The position numbers and the translations under genes were made by a program. The notes under the pieces were generated by a model. The model saw only the letters and a list, made by a program, of their open reading frames with translations. It made no database searches and was not told where the DNA came from. 64,000 nt of DNA from Muscardinus avellanarius (Eukaryota > Chordata > Mammalia > Rodentia > Gliridae): positions 23,343,785-23,407,784 of the forward strand of contig OY726571.1 of the NCBI GenBank assembly GCA_963383645.1, in the 5' to 3' direction. Positions 19,196-32,206 of this stretch are shown here, one piece after another (position 1 is the stretch's first letter; the number at the start of each line of letters is the position of its first letter).

Positions 19196-20749
19196 CAAAG
19201 AATGGTTCTGTGAAACTATTGTACTTAGACTGATTAAAGGAGTAGAGTGGACTGGTAGTAGCCCAGATGCTGCCCATCTAGGTCCACCACAGAGTTTGTT
19301 CAAACCAAAGTAATTAAAAACTGTTCCCAGCTGTGTAGTGAGTTCAGCAGAGATATAGCACCAGTCCATTTCCAGGATGCAGGACTCTTTGTAATGGGTC
19401 ACTTCAAGTAGAGGCTCCTCATTGGTCTAAACAGTAGTTATCTAAAACTTAGCTTCATTGTGAGACTTCTCTCAATCTTTCTTTTCACATTTCATGGCTG
19501 TCAGATTAGCATCATGGTGTGAAAACTCTACCTACTTCTACTTCATCATCTTTAGCCTTCAGGGGTGTTAATTCCTTCTTGAGGATTTTTAGGAGAATCA
19601 CAATTGGCACTAGAATTCTGAGATTTAGCAAAAATGGCAATGTGAGGCAGAGAACAATTGCAATTTCGATTTTGCTATAAATGTGATGTAATTGAGCTAA
19701 GAAATTTTAGTTATATATGTATATGTTTAGTGTGTAAAACTGAAAAAAAATCACTTTAAAAAGAGGTCAGGTCTTCTTTAGATGGAAGAAACTGGAAAGG
19801 GTTTGAAAAGGATATTATCATGTCACTGTAGAAACAGCAGCATGTTTCTGGAAAAGACAAGTGCTGAGATCAAAGAAGAAAGCATGTAAAAATCAAAAGT
19901 AAATCTAAATGACTGTAAGAGGGAGAATAGATACAGAATGTGAAAATAAAGAAATACAGAAAAAGTTTCCAAGTGTGTTCCAACATAGGCTGCAACAAAA
20001 TGGAGATCATGTGAGGACAAAAAAAATCCCAAAGATAATGTAGATGCAAAAATATAGAATCCAATAAAAATTTTGACATAAAGGAGACATCCTGGCTGGA
20101 GTATACAATGCAAACCTATAAGGTTTCTTTAGCCTACTTGTTTATGAATATATAAAAAGAAAGTGAAAGGCATGTGCTATAATTGCTTTAATGATTTCTA
20201 GGGACAATCTAGAACAAACTGGGAAAAAGGCAAGATTAAGACCAATATGAAGAAAGAACTGTGAATGAGGTATTGTTGCAGATCCCTGATTTATCCTACA
20301 TTAAAATATCCTGATTGGCTTAGGATGTACCTTTTTTCTATAAGTGGAAGGTTAAAAAATATTCTTGGGGGACCATTTTATCAAGCTTGTTTGGGAGCTG
20401 GCAGCTGCTAAGACCCAGTGCTCTCAGAGACCACTCCAGGAAAGAATCAGCTAAATCTTGTCAAGCTAGTGATTGCATAGAACCACCAACAAAAGCAATC
20501 ACATTCTTCTCTCCATACTTGAATATCTCAAGATGTGACTCCCCAGGTTGTCCAGTAAAACCACCCACAAAACTTGTATGGCTACAGATTAACTTGTCTG
20601 GATGAAGAAAAGAAAGACCCTTCCTGTAGGAACAAAAGTGGCTACATCCTGCCTCATCAAAACCATAGTGATTCTCTAGACAAACCAGCCAAATTACCCA
20701 GCAAACACCTGTGTATTCACTGAAACCTATGGGGATCAGGATACTATAG
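19196..20749. other. Unassigned sequence
   Basis: No gene supported. Short open frames such as 20387-20605 have no recognisable family or context. Confidence 0.4.
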
Positions 20750-20952
20750 AAAGCTGGGCGTGGTGGCTCACTCTTGTAATCCCTGTACTTGGGAGGCAGA
20801 GACAGGAGGATTGTGCAGGTTCGAAGCCAGCCATGCTGGCTTAGGAGACCTTGTTTCCAAATAAAAATATAAAATAGGTCTGGGAGTGTAGCCCGGAGGT
20901 AGAAGGGTTTTCAGGAACACCAGTACCACCACCACAAAAAAAAAAAAAAAAA
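20750..20952 (+). mobile_element. B1-dID-type composite SINE, young
   Basis: Starts 'agctgggcgtggtggctcac', linker 'ataaaaatataaaatagg', ID half 'ctgggagtgtagcccggagg', A tail 20936-20952. Flanks 'aggatactatag' at about 20738-20749 and 20954-20965 form a target duplication. Confidence 0.92.
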
Positions 20953-20965
20953 GGATACTATAGAC

Positions 20966-22396
20966 CCTTACAGCAGGGACCCAAGTGACACTTGTCAAGA
21001 CAATGTGTTTTCAAACCATCCTAGAAGTAGCCTAAGTGGCTGCAGGATCTGTGACTCATGAGTTCTGTGAGTTTACAAACCATCCTAATGAAGGTGAGGT
21101 AGCGTCAACAGTCAAACACATCAGTAACATTAATTAACAAACAGTTCCTAGAGACACTTGGGTGGGCAGTTTACACACTGCCCCTGCTGGGTTCTAGTGA
21201 TTACCCCATGGCCATCAGCATTATTGTTTGTGGGGTGAAATAAATCAGCCAATCATGCTGCAGACTTGGAAGCTATAAACACTAGGTCAGTGGTCTTTGG
21301 GTATCAAAAGTACCAAGACTGGTGGCCAGAGAGCTCTCATATGATCGCAGCTTCACAAAGAAACAGCAGTGTTTCTGGGGCCAAATAACTCAGCCATCCA
21401 AGCCCCAAGCTCAGAACAGTACAGTCTTTCCATGCCAAAGTTTGGGCTATGAAAGTAGGAAGACCAGAATCCAGGAAACAGCAGGGCTTCATGTGATTAC
21501 AGATGGAGGAGCAACAGCAGTATCTCTGGGGCATTTTGATTCAGACAGGTATTCTACACACTAGAAATGCAACACTCTTGGCCAGTAGAGTTTGCACCTG
21601 GGAATCACAAATGCAAGTTTCTGACTATGCTCCAGATGACCACAACCAGAAGAAGAGAGATGATGTCCCTAAGCCATGAAAGCTCAACCAGCCAGGCCAC
21701 AAGCATGGAACATCATAATCTCTGTGTCTGATGAGTTTGGGCCAGTGACTGCAGATGCTGAATGACAGAGCTCCACAGTTTTTCACATGTTTGAAACCAA
21801 CAGAGCAGTGATGGTGTCCTTGGGGCATTCAATCTCAGCCATCAGGCTGAGTTGAGACTCAGAGAACATATAGGCCTGCAGCCAAAAACTCTGTGCCCTG
21901 CACTGGTTAAGAACTACATCCTGTTACAGAGGTTCTGGTAGACTAACTCAGAAGTCTGAGTTAAGAGACAGATTATTTCAGCCGGGCGTGGTGGCACACG
22001 CTTGTAATCCCCGCACTTGGGAGGCGGAGACAGGAGGATTGCGCAGGTTCATAGCCAGCCGCTCTGGTTTAAGAGACCCTGTTTCAAAAATATAAAATAG
22101 GTCTGGGAGTGTAGCCCAGACATAGAAGGGCTTCCAGGAACCCCAGTACCACCAAAATAAAATAAAATAAAACAAAGAGACAGATTATTTCAGAAAAATA
22201 TATAACCTCAGCATAGGCCTTACTATAAAGTGATAACAAATAAACACAGGGTTGATACGTAAAATGGAATAGAATGCCAAGGCAAAGCAGATGCAAACCT
22301 GATAATTCTGAAAACATGAGGATAAAGGCAAATAAGAAAATAATAATCTCTCACAACTCAATAGAAAGTTAGATAATAAATACTGACCTTCAGAAA
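20966..22396 (+). mobile_element. Probable L1 5' UTR of the decayed L1 that follows
   Basis: GC-moderate sequence upstream of an ORF1-like frame. It has three degenerate repeats of a 'ctggggc...tcagcc' block near 21376-21405, 21525-21550 and 21817-21845, as in monomer-type L1 5' UTRs. A SINE is inserted at 21979-22177. The upstream limit is uncertain. Confidence 0.5.
21979..22177 (+). mobile_element. B1-dID-type composite SINE, young
   Basis: Starts 'gccgggcgtggtggcacacg'; linker; ID half 'ctgggagtgtagcccagaca'. The 17-bp flank 'agagacagattatttca' is present at about 21964-21980 and again at about 22177-22193. Confidence 0.92.
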
Positions 22397-22684
22397 ATGC
22401 CAGAAAGAGAATTCAGAATGTTGGGTTTTTTTAATATGATAAATATCCTTAAAAATAAAATAAGAGAAAGTTTACAAGAAGTGAAAGAATATATCAATAG
22501 AGTAATTGAGGCCCTAAGTAAGAACAAAAAACTGGCTCTGAAGAAAATGAGGGAAGAAATAAATACCTCAATAGAAACCACCTCTGGCAAGCTAGACCAT
22601 ATGAGAAATCAAATCTCACTCTTGGAAGACAGCTCATTCATCACTTACCATACAGTCAACAATATAGAAAAGACAATACATTAA
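22397..22684 (+). pseudogene. L1 ORF1-like coiled-coil remnant
   Basis: An open frame of 95 codons with a strongly heptad-like middle (regularly spaced I/L/V with many K and E, about residues 15-80), like the coiled coil that trimerises the L1 ORF1 RNA-binding protein. It lies between a 5' UTR-like stretch and ORF2 remnants, which is where ORF1 should be. The RNA-binding (RRM) and C-terminal domains are not seen downstream, so it is a truncated fossil. The ORF1 identity rests on position and coiled coil, not on a conserved motif. Confidence 0.5.
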
Positions 22685-22869
22685 TGTGACTAGAACATTC
22701 AACAAATGTGGTATAATATGAAATAACTTATCATACAGATAAGAGTCACTGAAGAATATATCTAGAAACCCAAACCAAGGGTAATAGAAATGTCTTTAGA
22801 GATATAATATTAGAGAATTTTTCAAACATAAAAAATATGTTGTATTTTCACTTATAGGAGACATTCAGA

Positions 22870-25790
22870 ATCCTAATATGACACATTTTGAAGGCATCTT
22901 TAAGAGAAAAATTTATAACAGTATATGCTAACATAAAAGAAAAGTGACCAAATAAATAACCTAGAGACATATTTCAAGGACCTTGAAAAACAGGAACAGT
23001 TAATCCCAAAACCATTAAAAGGCAGGAGATAATTAAAATAAACAACAATAAAAATTAAAAATTAAAAAGCTTGTTTTTCTTTTTTGGTGGTACTTGGGTT
23101 CCTGGAAACCCTTCTACTTCTAGGCTACACTCCCAGACCTATTTTATATTTTAATTTGGAAACAGGGTCTCTTAAGCCAGCAAGGCTGGCTTTGAAACTG
23201 CAGGATCCTCCTGTCTCTGCCTCCCAAATTCAGGGATTACAAGCTTGTGCCACCACGCCCAGCAAAAAAAGCTTGTTTTTTTCAAAGATCAACAATGATA
23301 AACCCATAGCCTACTCAACTGTAAGAGAGAATAAATCCATGTTATTAAAATAAGACATAAAACAGAGATATTACCACAGACAGTGGGGAAATTCAGATGA
23401 TCATCATAAACTATTTTGAAAATATATACTCCAAAAAACTGGAAAACAGAAGAAATTAGCAGATTTGTAGATTCATATAACCTACCTAAATTGCATCAGG
23501 AGAATATAAGAAACTGAAACTAACAGCAAAGAGAACCAGCAATAAAAAGTCTTTTATCAAAGAAAAGACCATGTCCAGGCAGATTCCCAGATGAATTCTA
23601 CAAAACCATTAAAGAAAAACTAAACCTAATATATCACAAATTATTCTATGAAATAGAGATTAAAAACCTTTCAAACTTTTTCCATGAGTACAATATCACC
23701 TTAATAATAAAATTGAATAATAATCCCTTAAGAAAATTATAACCCAATATCCTTGATAAACATATATACAAAATTCTAAACAAATATTAGCCATACAGAT
23801 TCAAAACCATATGAAGAAAAGTATAACCAATTTGGTTTCAGATTAACTATGCAAGATTGGTTCAACATATGCAAATCAATGTATGTCATTCACCCCATAA
23901 ATACAACTAAGGACAAAAATCACAAGAGCATCTCAATAGATGCTGAAAAAACAGTTGACAAAAATCTAACACCCATTCAAGTTAAAACACTGCAGAAAAT
24001 TGGAATAGAAGAATCTTATCTCAATAACATCAAGGCAGTATACGCTAAACCAAAAGCTCACATCCTATTGAATGTAGAAGAACTGGAAGAATTTTATTTT
24101 AAATCAGGAACAAGTAAAGGATGCCCACTATCATCACTCCTTTTTAATATAGTACTAGAGATTCTAACCAGAATTATGAGAGAAGAAAATCCAAGGAATA
24201 CAAAAAGGGAAAGAAGAACTTAAATTTTCTCTATTTTAACATGATATAATCCTATACTTAGAAAACCAAAAAAATCCTCAACCAAAGGACTTCTTGAGCT
24301 GATTAACAAATAGAACAATCTAACAGGATACAAAATAAATCTAAAAAAACAGTAACTTTTTATTTGTCACCATAAATCTATTGAAAAAGAAATCCAAAAT
24401 ACAATTTCAGTCACAATAACCTCAAAAATAATAAAAATAACTAGGAGTGAATCTTAACAAGGAAGCCAAAGAGTTTTCAATGAGAATTATAAAACAATGA
24501 AGGAAGAAATTGAAGAACTTAGAAGAAGGGAAAGATCCCCCATGAAGATAAGCAGAATAAATATTACCAAAATGGCTATTCTACTAAAAGTGATCAAAAG
24601 AGTCTATGTAACCCCTTCTAAAGTACCAATTTCTTCCTTTTCAGAACTAAAAAAACTGGTCTTTAACTTTATATGGAACTGAAAAAGACCCAGAATAGCC
24701 AAAACAATTCTCAGCAATAAGAAACATGCAGGAAACAATAAATATCTGACTTCAAGTTATATTACAGTGCTAGAGTAATAAAATATCATGATATGGGCAC
24801 AAAAACAGACACATAGACCAATTTCACAGAATAAAGTATATAGAAACAAGCCCATACATTTATAGCCAATTAATTTTCAACAGTGGGGACAAAAACATAC
24901 TGTCAAAAAGACAGCTATTTAAATAAATGGCATGAGAAAACTGGTTAACCATTTGTAGAAAAATGGAAATATATTCCTACCTCTCACCCTGAATAAGAAT
25001 CAACTCAAGATGGGCCAAAGACCTGGAAATTAGAACAGAGACTTTGAAATTACTAGAGAAAATCATTAGGTCAATTACTCCAATATATAGGCACAGGTAG
25101 CAACTTCCCCAATAAGACCCCCAAAGCCCAGGAAATTAAAACAAGAATTAACAAATGGAATGGCATTAAGCTAAAAAGTTTCTGTCCATCAGAATACACC
25201 ATCAAGTGTATAAAGAGAGAGCCTACAGAATGGTATAATATCTTTGCAGCTATTTCTATAGAATATAGAGTACTTAAAAGACTAACCACTTAAAACAGAA
25301 GAAATACAAATGGCCAAGGAACACATGAAAAATGTTCAACATCATTAGCAATCAGAGAGATGCAAGCTAAAACTACACTGAGATTTCATCTAACTCCTAT
25401 TAGAATGACGATTATCAAGAAGTCAAACAACAATAAATGCTGGTGAGAATGTGAGGAGATAGGAACTTTTCTACCCTGTGGGTAGGGTTGCAAATATATG
25501 CTACAGCTATGGAGATCAGTGTGGAGATTCCTTGTAAAACTTATACCTCTACTGAGTATATTTTCAAAGAAACTAAAATCAGAATATTATAGTAATACAT
25601 GCATATCTATGTTCATAGCAGCACAATTCATAGTAGGTAAATTAAGAAACCAACCTAGGTGTCATCAACAGATGAATAGATCACAAAGTTTGAGATGTCC
25701 ACAAGTATATTCTATTCAACAATAAAGAAAAATAAAATTATATCATTAGCAAGAAAATGAATGAACCTGGAGAAGATTATGTTCAGTCAG
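22870..25790 (+). pseudogene. L1 ORF2 remnant (RT region to C-terminus)
   Basis: The plus strand carries decayed ORF2 in several broken frames. 22880-23060 is the linker between endonuclease and RT; a SINE interrupts at 23078-23268. 23849-24223 is an open piece of RT palm sequence with an S-G-T-S-K-G-C-P-L-S block (residues about 86-95) upstream of where the Y/F-A-D-D active site would be. The active site itself is destroyed by frameshift near 24235. 24497-25740 carries the later ORF2 region, ending in a 'gaatgaacctggagaa' block. The endonuclease domain is missing altogether between the ORF1-like frame and 22870. Non-functional. Confidence 0.75.
23078..23268 (-). mobile_element. B1-dID-type composite SINE inside L1
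   Basis: Reverse orientation; ends 'ccaccacgcccagc'. Target duplication 'aaaaagcttgttttt' on both sides (about 23065-23079 and 23266-23280). It splits the L1 ORF2 remnant, so it is younger than that L1. Confidence 0.92.
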
Positions 25791-26095
25791 ATTAGCTAGT
25801 CACAGACAGTGAAGAGTCTTAGATTTTCCCTCATATGGAAGCAAGGGAATAATTGGGATATGAGATGAACTTTGGATGATGTAGAGAATCTCAAGTGGAA
25901 GGAGGGAGGTAATTTTGGGAAGAGTCGGGGTAAGTAGGAAGAAAAAACTTCCACTGACATTATTTACATATTTCAGAATACCACTGCCAATCTCAATACC
26001 TCTGTATGGGGAAGAGAGGAGTGGGGAGGGAGCCAGGGGAAAATTCACCAAGTGCTTTGTAAATAGATTATATTGTCAAAAAGTAGTGATGTTTA
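25791..26095 (+). mobile_element. L1 3' UTR of the decayed L1
   Basis: Follows ORF2 with 'gattagctagtcacagacag', then purine-rich blocks and 'gccaggggaaaattcacc'. It matches the layout of the right arm at 6760-7100. No poly(A) kept; end set at about 26095. Confidence 0.65.
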
Positions 26096-27235
26096 GTTAT
26101 ATCTTGTTTTTAAAACAATTTCCCCTTAGTATCAGTCCAATATATGGGCAATATAATCTATTAAGTTTTTCCCAATGTTCACCTGTCAGTCAGGAGACAT
26201 GCATTTGAATGTTAAGGAATCGGAACTGAGAGACTAGTGTTTGGTTTTCAATATGTTACTAACTAATGCCTAAAAAGTTTATCCCAGTCAATTAAAAAAA
26301 GTCACAAGCATAGAATTAAAAAGGAAATTTCAACCTGGTTTATCTGATAAACAGAAATGCAGAAATTCTAAGTGGATTTAAATCTTCACAAATTGGATTG
26401 ATTCTATTTGTTTAACCAACAAGTAAATCCAATCACCAAGTCTTATTATCTTTACTTTTTGTGGAGTGGGATGGGAAGATTTCTTTATTTCAAATAACTA
26501 GTGGGTCTAAGTGCTTTGTAATAAAATTGTTGATTATTTTCTGAAGTGAAAAATAGAATACCATTACCTAATCCACAGGGTTATAAAGAAGAAAAAAATG
26601 TCTGGTGTACAGGGAGGACTCAACATACAGTTGCTATTAACTCATTGGGAGTTAAACAATGTGGCCATCATTAATAAACATTAGCTGAAGAAGAAAGTGA
26701 ACAAGATTAATAACTAGAGAAAAACATAAAAGTGGTATGAAATAAAAAGGCTTAGAAGATAAGAAATCTAAATCAATATTACCAATGTAGGACACAAAGC
26801 ACATACAACCAAATAAATCATAAGAAGACCTTCAAGAAGAATGCATGTTTTGTGAAGAAAAATGGACAGTTTCATAAATATATGTGAAGTGAGAAGACAG
26901 GAAAGGAAGATTATAAGCCCCTCGAGAAAGATTAAAATGAATTCAATGACAGAAGAGGCAAATGCAGCAAGAAAAATGAATGACTTATTTGTTTTAGTGC
27001 TCATTGGGGACAGCTTGAAGTTGTAGTAGAAAGTGAGAAGTTTCCCAGAGGGAGATGGCAAACTCCTAAAACCTAAGAACTAGAAAATCATTTACATAGG
27101 TAACATCTCATTATAATAAAAACTTATGGCACCTCAGGAGGAATTTAAAAAATTTTCAGGTCTGAAAGTTCCTATTAATTGATAGATATGAAGCTAATAG
27201 TCAGTGATACCTGCATTTTAAAAATTACTGAGAAT
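26096..27235. other. Unassigned AT-rich sequence
   Basis: No gene or nameable repeat seen. The open frame at 26768-27061 (minus) has no recognisable family. Confidence 0.4.
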
Positions 27236-27560
27236 AATCAGAATTATGAAAAATGATTTATGCCCACGGGTGGGTATCTTAATATTATTTATAACAGAGA
27301 AACTTAGGAAATTCTATAAATACACAAAATGAGAGGAATGTATAAATTTATTACTATGAAATTTCTATAATGAAATATTTTACCAAAAAAATTATATTTA
27401 TAAAATATTATGATGTCAGTATATGCACATATCAATTAAAGTAAAATTGCATATTCGTATATTTCAAATAATTAAAATTTGAAGAATAATAAAAGGAAAA
27501 GACTGGTCAGATTTATATCAAAATGTTGTTTGTTTTTTTATAGCATGGCTACAAATTATT
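27236..27560 (+). mobile_element. Ancient L1 3' fragment, weak
   Basis: Decayed blocks such as 'ttatttataacagagaaac', 'tatgaaatttctataatgaa' and 'aaaagactggtcag' occur in the order found near the end of ancient L1M copies. Confidence 0.45.
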
Positions 27561-27692
27561 TAGCAGACTTATTTATATTTTCTGAATTTCCTAAAATTAG
27601 CATGTACTTTTTCATATGCATATAGATATTTAATATGATTTTATGCTATATATAAATTCATAAAGTTTTAAAATTCAGCTAGTCCTATAATT

Positions 27693-27758
27693 TTTTTTGT
27701 GTGTGTGTGGTACTGGGGTTCCTGGAAACCCTTCTACCTCTGGGCTATACTCCCAGAC

Positions 27759-27825
<67 letters not shown>

Positions 27826-27942
27826 TTATTTATTTGGAAACAGGGTCTCTTAAGCCAGTGAGGCTGGCTTCAAACCAGAATGTTCTTCCTGTCTCCGCCT
27901 CCCAGGTGCGGGGATTACAAGAGTGTGCCACCACGCCTGGGT
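27693..27942 (-). mobile_element. B1-dID-type SINE with an expanded (TA)n linker
   Basis: Reverse orientation; the ID half is separated from the B1 half by a 60-bp TA microsatellite where other copies have a short A-rich linker. Target duplication 'agtcctataattttt' at 27681 and 27943. Confidence 0.92.
27762..27822. repeat. (TA)n microsatellite
   Basis: About 30 uninterrupted TA units inside the SINE linker. Confidence 0.95.
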
Positions 27943-28202
27943 AGTCCTATAATTTTTATAATTAAAAACAACATCCACTTGCCCAATTTTTTTGCTCTCC
28001 CAAGATAGTCACTTTCAAATTTATAACTGTTTTATCTAATACTCATCTTCATATATCTAAATAATGGCTTTTTACAATTTTTAGGGATTATTGATCTATT
28101 CACATAAAAGACAAGTCTTCTGTTCTTATACTTCACCCTAATATTTATGCAAGTATTCTTTAATACATATCAAAATATCATTGCAATATCATACATTCTT
28201 TT

Positions 28203-28295
28203 TTTGCAGGTCTGGGGGATGGAACCCAGGGATATTTGACCTCCAAGTTACACCCCCTGCCCTGTTTTTTATTCTTCATTTTTAAACAGGGTCAT
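28203..28295 (-). mobile_element. Partial SINE (ID half)
   Basis: 'tggaacccagggatatttga' and the following 'ttttattcttcatttttaaacagggtc' match the ID half and linker in reverse; the B1 half is missing. Confidence 0.7.
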
Positions 28296-30211
28296 TGTTT
28301 TTGAATGCCCAAATATCAGCATGGGTAGGTTTTTCTCTTTGGGGACACCTAGATTCTGTAGAGAGCAATTCAGTCTCTTGCTGGAGGCATAGATGCCTTA
28401 CTTTTAGTGTTCTTGGAGTTAAAAAGAAATAAGTGGGTTTTTTATTATATTTTTCAGCAGAGGGTTAATTTGCACCTGTTTTGTATTTGATATTCTTCTC
28501 AGCAACCATGAGTGTGATCTGAAGCTCAGTACTTTTTTTACTGTGGCAAACAGGCAATAATGGGGTCAAGAATATGGGAGTCATGTTGCCTTTTAAATAT
28601 ACTTTCAACAAACATTTGCTTTTTTTCCTCCCTTATGTCCCCACCCTCAGAGCTAAATGACCTTTCTAATCATGAGCCATGTCAGAGTTCTGCAACAAAA
28701 AACACATTCTGAGTTCTTTCCTTTTACTTTTTTTCAGACTGCTGGTTCAGCATCTAATATCTTAATTAAACTGCAATATGTCCTTATGCTTTCTATCTAT
28801 ACAAATTCTCTTGTCACTATATTTGCTGGGATTACTTTTCCATTTCCCCCCATTTTTCTCTTATAGTTGATTTTAGGAGATATATATTGAGTTTACCATG
28901 TTAAACTAAAAGTCACTATTGTTTCAAATAAAATAAAAACTTTAAAGTTCTTACTTTTCACAAATGTGCACAGAAATTATAAAGGCAGTAATTCTATTTT
29001 AATAGTATCCTCAATATCCCAATATTATTTTGTTAAGCCAAGTAAAAAATGAAAGGCTACATATTAATAGTATAAAATAGAATAAAAATAGTATCATACT
29101 TTTTTTTGGCCAACAGAATTCACAAAAAATGAATACATACTTGAATTGATGGAAAAATAATAGCCACTCACACTTGGATTGCCCATGCTTATGTAGGAGG
29201 TGCACTGGCCCTGTATAAAATCCTGGTTAAGATTGTGTCTCAGAAGTAACATCTTTGTGTGAGTCCAGGATGCAGTTTTGGAGTCCCAAAATATGAGATA
29301 CGTCTCAGCATATAAATTTTTGTAATATGCAAGTAGAGGTATACTTTTTACTTTCTCTAGTCCTCACATAAGTACATTTTCAGACTTTGTTGGTAGAACA
29401 AAAATTTTTAGACTGTATATTCACTTTAATATATGCCCATAATAAAAAGAAAGCTCTTCTCTCTCTGGAGAATAACTCAGCCAAGGAAATTCCATTTTTA
29501 TGAGGAAGTGGAGTTTTCCTTGAGAGAGTTGATTGGATATGATTCTAAATACAGTTTTTGCAGTAGTATTGACAAGTGCACATCACAATGATCCTGTATT
29601 ATTAAAATCTGATTCTGAAATGAAGAAGATTTGGTATTAATTTACTCATCGAAAATTAAAATATTTATGGATGGGGTACTTTTTATTTATCACATTATTC
29701 TCCTATTGGTTGCTATTATTATTATTTGTATAATATTAAGAATTATAACACATGACATTATTTGTATGGACAGATAAAGTAACCATTTAGTGAACTGCCA
29801 GATGTTCCATGGCTCTGTAAGCAGAAACCAAAGCCTAGGATTGAGGTTCTGTGAACAGAGTCCTATATTCTTTTAACTACACAGTAGTGGCTCTCTTATA
29901 TGCCTATTCTCACTGACAACTTACAGTCTTTGTCCTTGAGGTTTATTTTTTTTAATTATTTCTGTTGTTTTGTAGCTATTATAAAGGTCTTTTCAAGTTA
30001 AAATATTTCTCTCTTGTGACAATCAATTCAATTCTCTATGTAATTCATTAAAACTGTAATTTATTCTGATTAGTAATTATTAGCAACTAAACTCCTATTT
30101 ACTATATGTGTTTCCAGAAAAATATGAACTATAACATTCTTGATATTTATTTTGAAATGTGTTCATTTACCTCTCAGAAATTCATTCTTGGTTTTGTACT
30201 ATTTATCCTTC
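28296..30211. other. Unassigned AT-rich sequence
   Basis: About 1.9 kb without supported genes or nameable repeats. Confidence 0.4.
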
Positions 30212-30412
30212 TACTTTTGTACTGGTGATTGAACCCAAAGGTGTTCTATCACCAAGATAAATCTGCAGCCTTATTTTTTAACTTGGAAACAAATTCTCAC
30301 TAAATTTTTGAGAAACTTGCTAAGTTGCTGAGGCTGGTCTCAAAACTATGATTCTCCTGTCTCAGTTTCCAAAGTCCTGGGATTACAGGCATGAGCCACC
30401 ACACCTGGCTCC
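30212..30412 (-). mobile_element. B1-dID-type composite SINE
   Basis: Reverse orientation; 'gtactggtgattgaacccaa' (ID half), linker, then 'tgggattacaggcatgagcc' and 'accacacctggct' (B1 half). Confidence 0.85.
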
Positions 30413-31815
30413 TTCTACTGTCTCGATTACATTTGAATCTAAATTCTTTGCCACTTCTAAGTCACCCTGGGTTGAATAAATATTAGTAAAACCTTAGTTC
30501 ACAAAGTAGCCATCTTGGAGGCGTTTCTTGGGACCAGATTAAAGGAAATTTACAACTTCATCATATATGCATACTTGGTTGAGGGATCATATTCCTTAAA
30601 AATAAGGTTTGTGGCTAAGGTTGTGAAGCATAGTCATACTTTATAAAATATGGTCTTAAAGAATTATGGAAAACCACCAGAATAGCCTCAAAATTGCTAT
30701 GGAATGTGTGCTAGGAATGGTATACTTGTATATGTCAGAAATAGATTTCTCAGTAGCTGTAGCTATAAAAGTACTCACACACATATGTAGATGAACATAT
30801 ATCTGAGTTATTTTTATATAATTTTATATTTATATATGTCCATATATACCAACTCATTGTATAATTTTCATCTATATAAAGAAATAATTACATTGTAAAA
30901 TATTTCTATTGTGGTTTGGAAAATAGATTTTCAGTATATAAGAGAATAAAGTCATCTGTGAATAAAATATTTCAAAACAGTGTTGAGAACAATTGCAAAA
31001 CATCATTAAACATTCATGCTGTGGCCAAATAGACAAAATTTTTCCAGAGTAGAAAGGATCAGCTGATTATTTTTAGTGAGATTATCCTAATCTAATATGA
31101 CTCTTACCATGCAGTTCATAATCATTTGAAAAGCCATATGTGAAAAAAGGAAGAATTCAGCATAGACAAGGACCTTACCTACCCTGTTGTTAGTAGCTGC
31201 CTCAGGATTCATGGGGAGAGCAGGTTGTTGGCTCTCAATAATGTTCCAGGATGTCTAATATTGAGAACTGAGTATTCTAAAGACTTGGTATAAAACATAT
31301 TGACATTGATGATCAGACTATAAAATGTTCTTTACCAGAGTGGTTGTATAGTGAGTAAGCATTACAGCATTGGAATAGGACAGAGTCAACAAACAGCCAG
31401 AAACACTGATAATGGCCTTAGGAGTGGTAGGGGATTGGAAAGAAATAAGCTTAGAATTAAAGGTTAAGTTGGATGGTGAATAAAGAGAAATTAGGATGGG
31501 TAAATGTGGTGAGTTTTTAGGTCAGGCCAGGGAGCTGCCATGGAAAAGTTGTGCAAGTATAGATGAGAAAGAAGGTCTATAAAACAGAGAGATCTTTACT
31601 GCACATCTCAGAGTCACACACTGAATGTCACCGTACCCAAAGGAAAATTCTTATTGCATTATTGAAGAATTTTAAGGATTCCTACAATTGTGTGTTCAGA
31701 TATAAAGATAACAAAGGATGGAAAACTATATGTATCTGAGAGAGGAGGGTTCCTGATGGACCTGACATAATTTGAGTCATTTTCTCCTTATTTTTAGCCA
31801 GGTTGATCAGGTAAA
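30413..31815. other. Unassigned sequence
   Basis: No gene supported; an AT-rich stretch with local ATATAT runs near 30790-30850. Confidence 0.4.
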
Positions 31816-31819
31816 GTCG

Positions 31820-32115
31820 TAAATTTTCCATGTTGCTATAACAAAATATTATACACTGAATAGCATATAAACAATTATAATTTACATTCTGAAAACTGGG
31901 AAGTCTAAGATGAAGGCATCAACAAATTTGATGTTGTTTGCTGACATCCTACTTCTTGATTTATAGACAACTTATAGCTGCATTCTTGATTCATTCTTGC
32001 TGAGGAAGGGGTGAGGAAGCTCTCTAGGGTGTTTTAGGGTTTTATTATCATGATTAATCACCTTCCAGAGGACTCACCTAATATGGTGAAGGCATAAAGT
32101 AGGTGAATAGGTATC
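31820..32115 (-). mobile_element. MLT1-like (ERVL-MaLR) LTR fragment
   Basis: In reverse it contains 'gttgctataacaaaatatta', 'gaaaactgggaagtctaaga' and 'tcaccttccagaggactcac' in MLT1 order. The same family occurs in the opposite orientation at 55182-55797. Confidence 0.65.
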
Positions 32116-32129
32116 AGCAAGCCATAGTA

Positions 32130-32206
32130 GGAAGATCAAACTTCCTGAGAGTCAACAAGACCAAACCTCCTGAGTGCTAACAAGATCAAACCTTCTGTGA
32201 GTCTAC
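32130..32206. repeat. Short degenerate tandem repeat, about 29 bp x 3
   Basis: Three successive copies of an 'agatcaaaccttctgagagt'-like unit at about 32132, 32159 and 32185, followed by unique DNA. Confidence 0.6.

Noticed and set aside
22397..22684. Host coiled-coil gene
   Set aside because: It lies between an L1 5' UTR-like stretch and L1 ORF2, in the same orientation, without introns or promoter of its own.
27699..27944. 81-codon open frame with Tyr-Ile repeats
   Set aside because: It is a SINE in reverse with a TA microsatellite in its linker.
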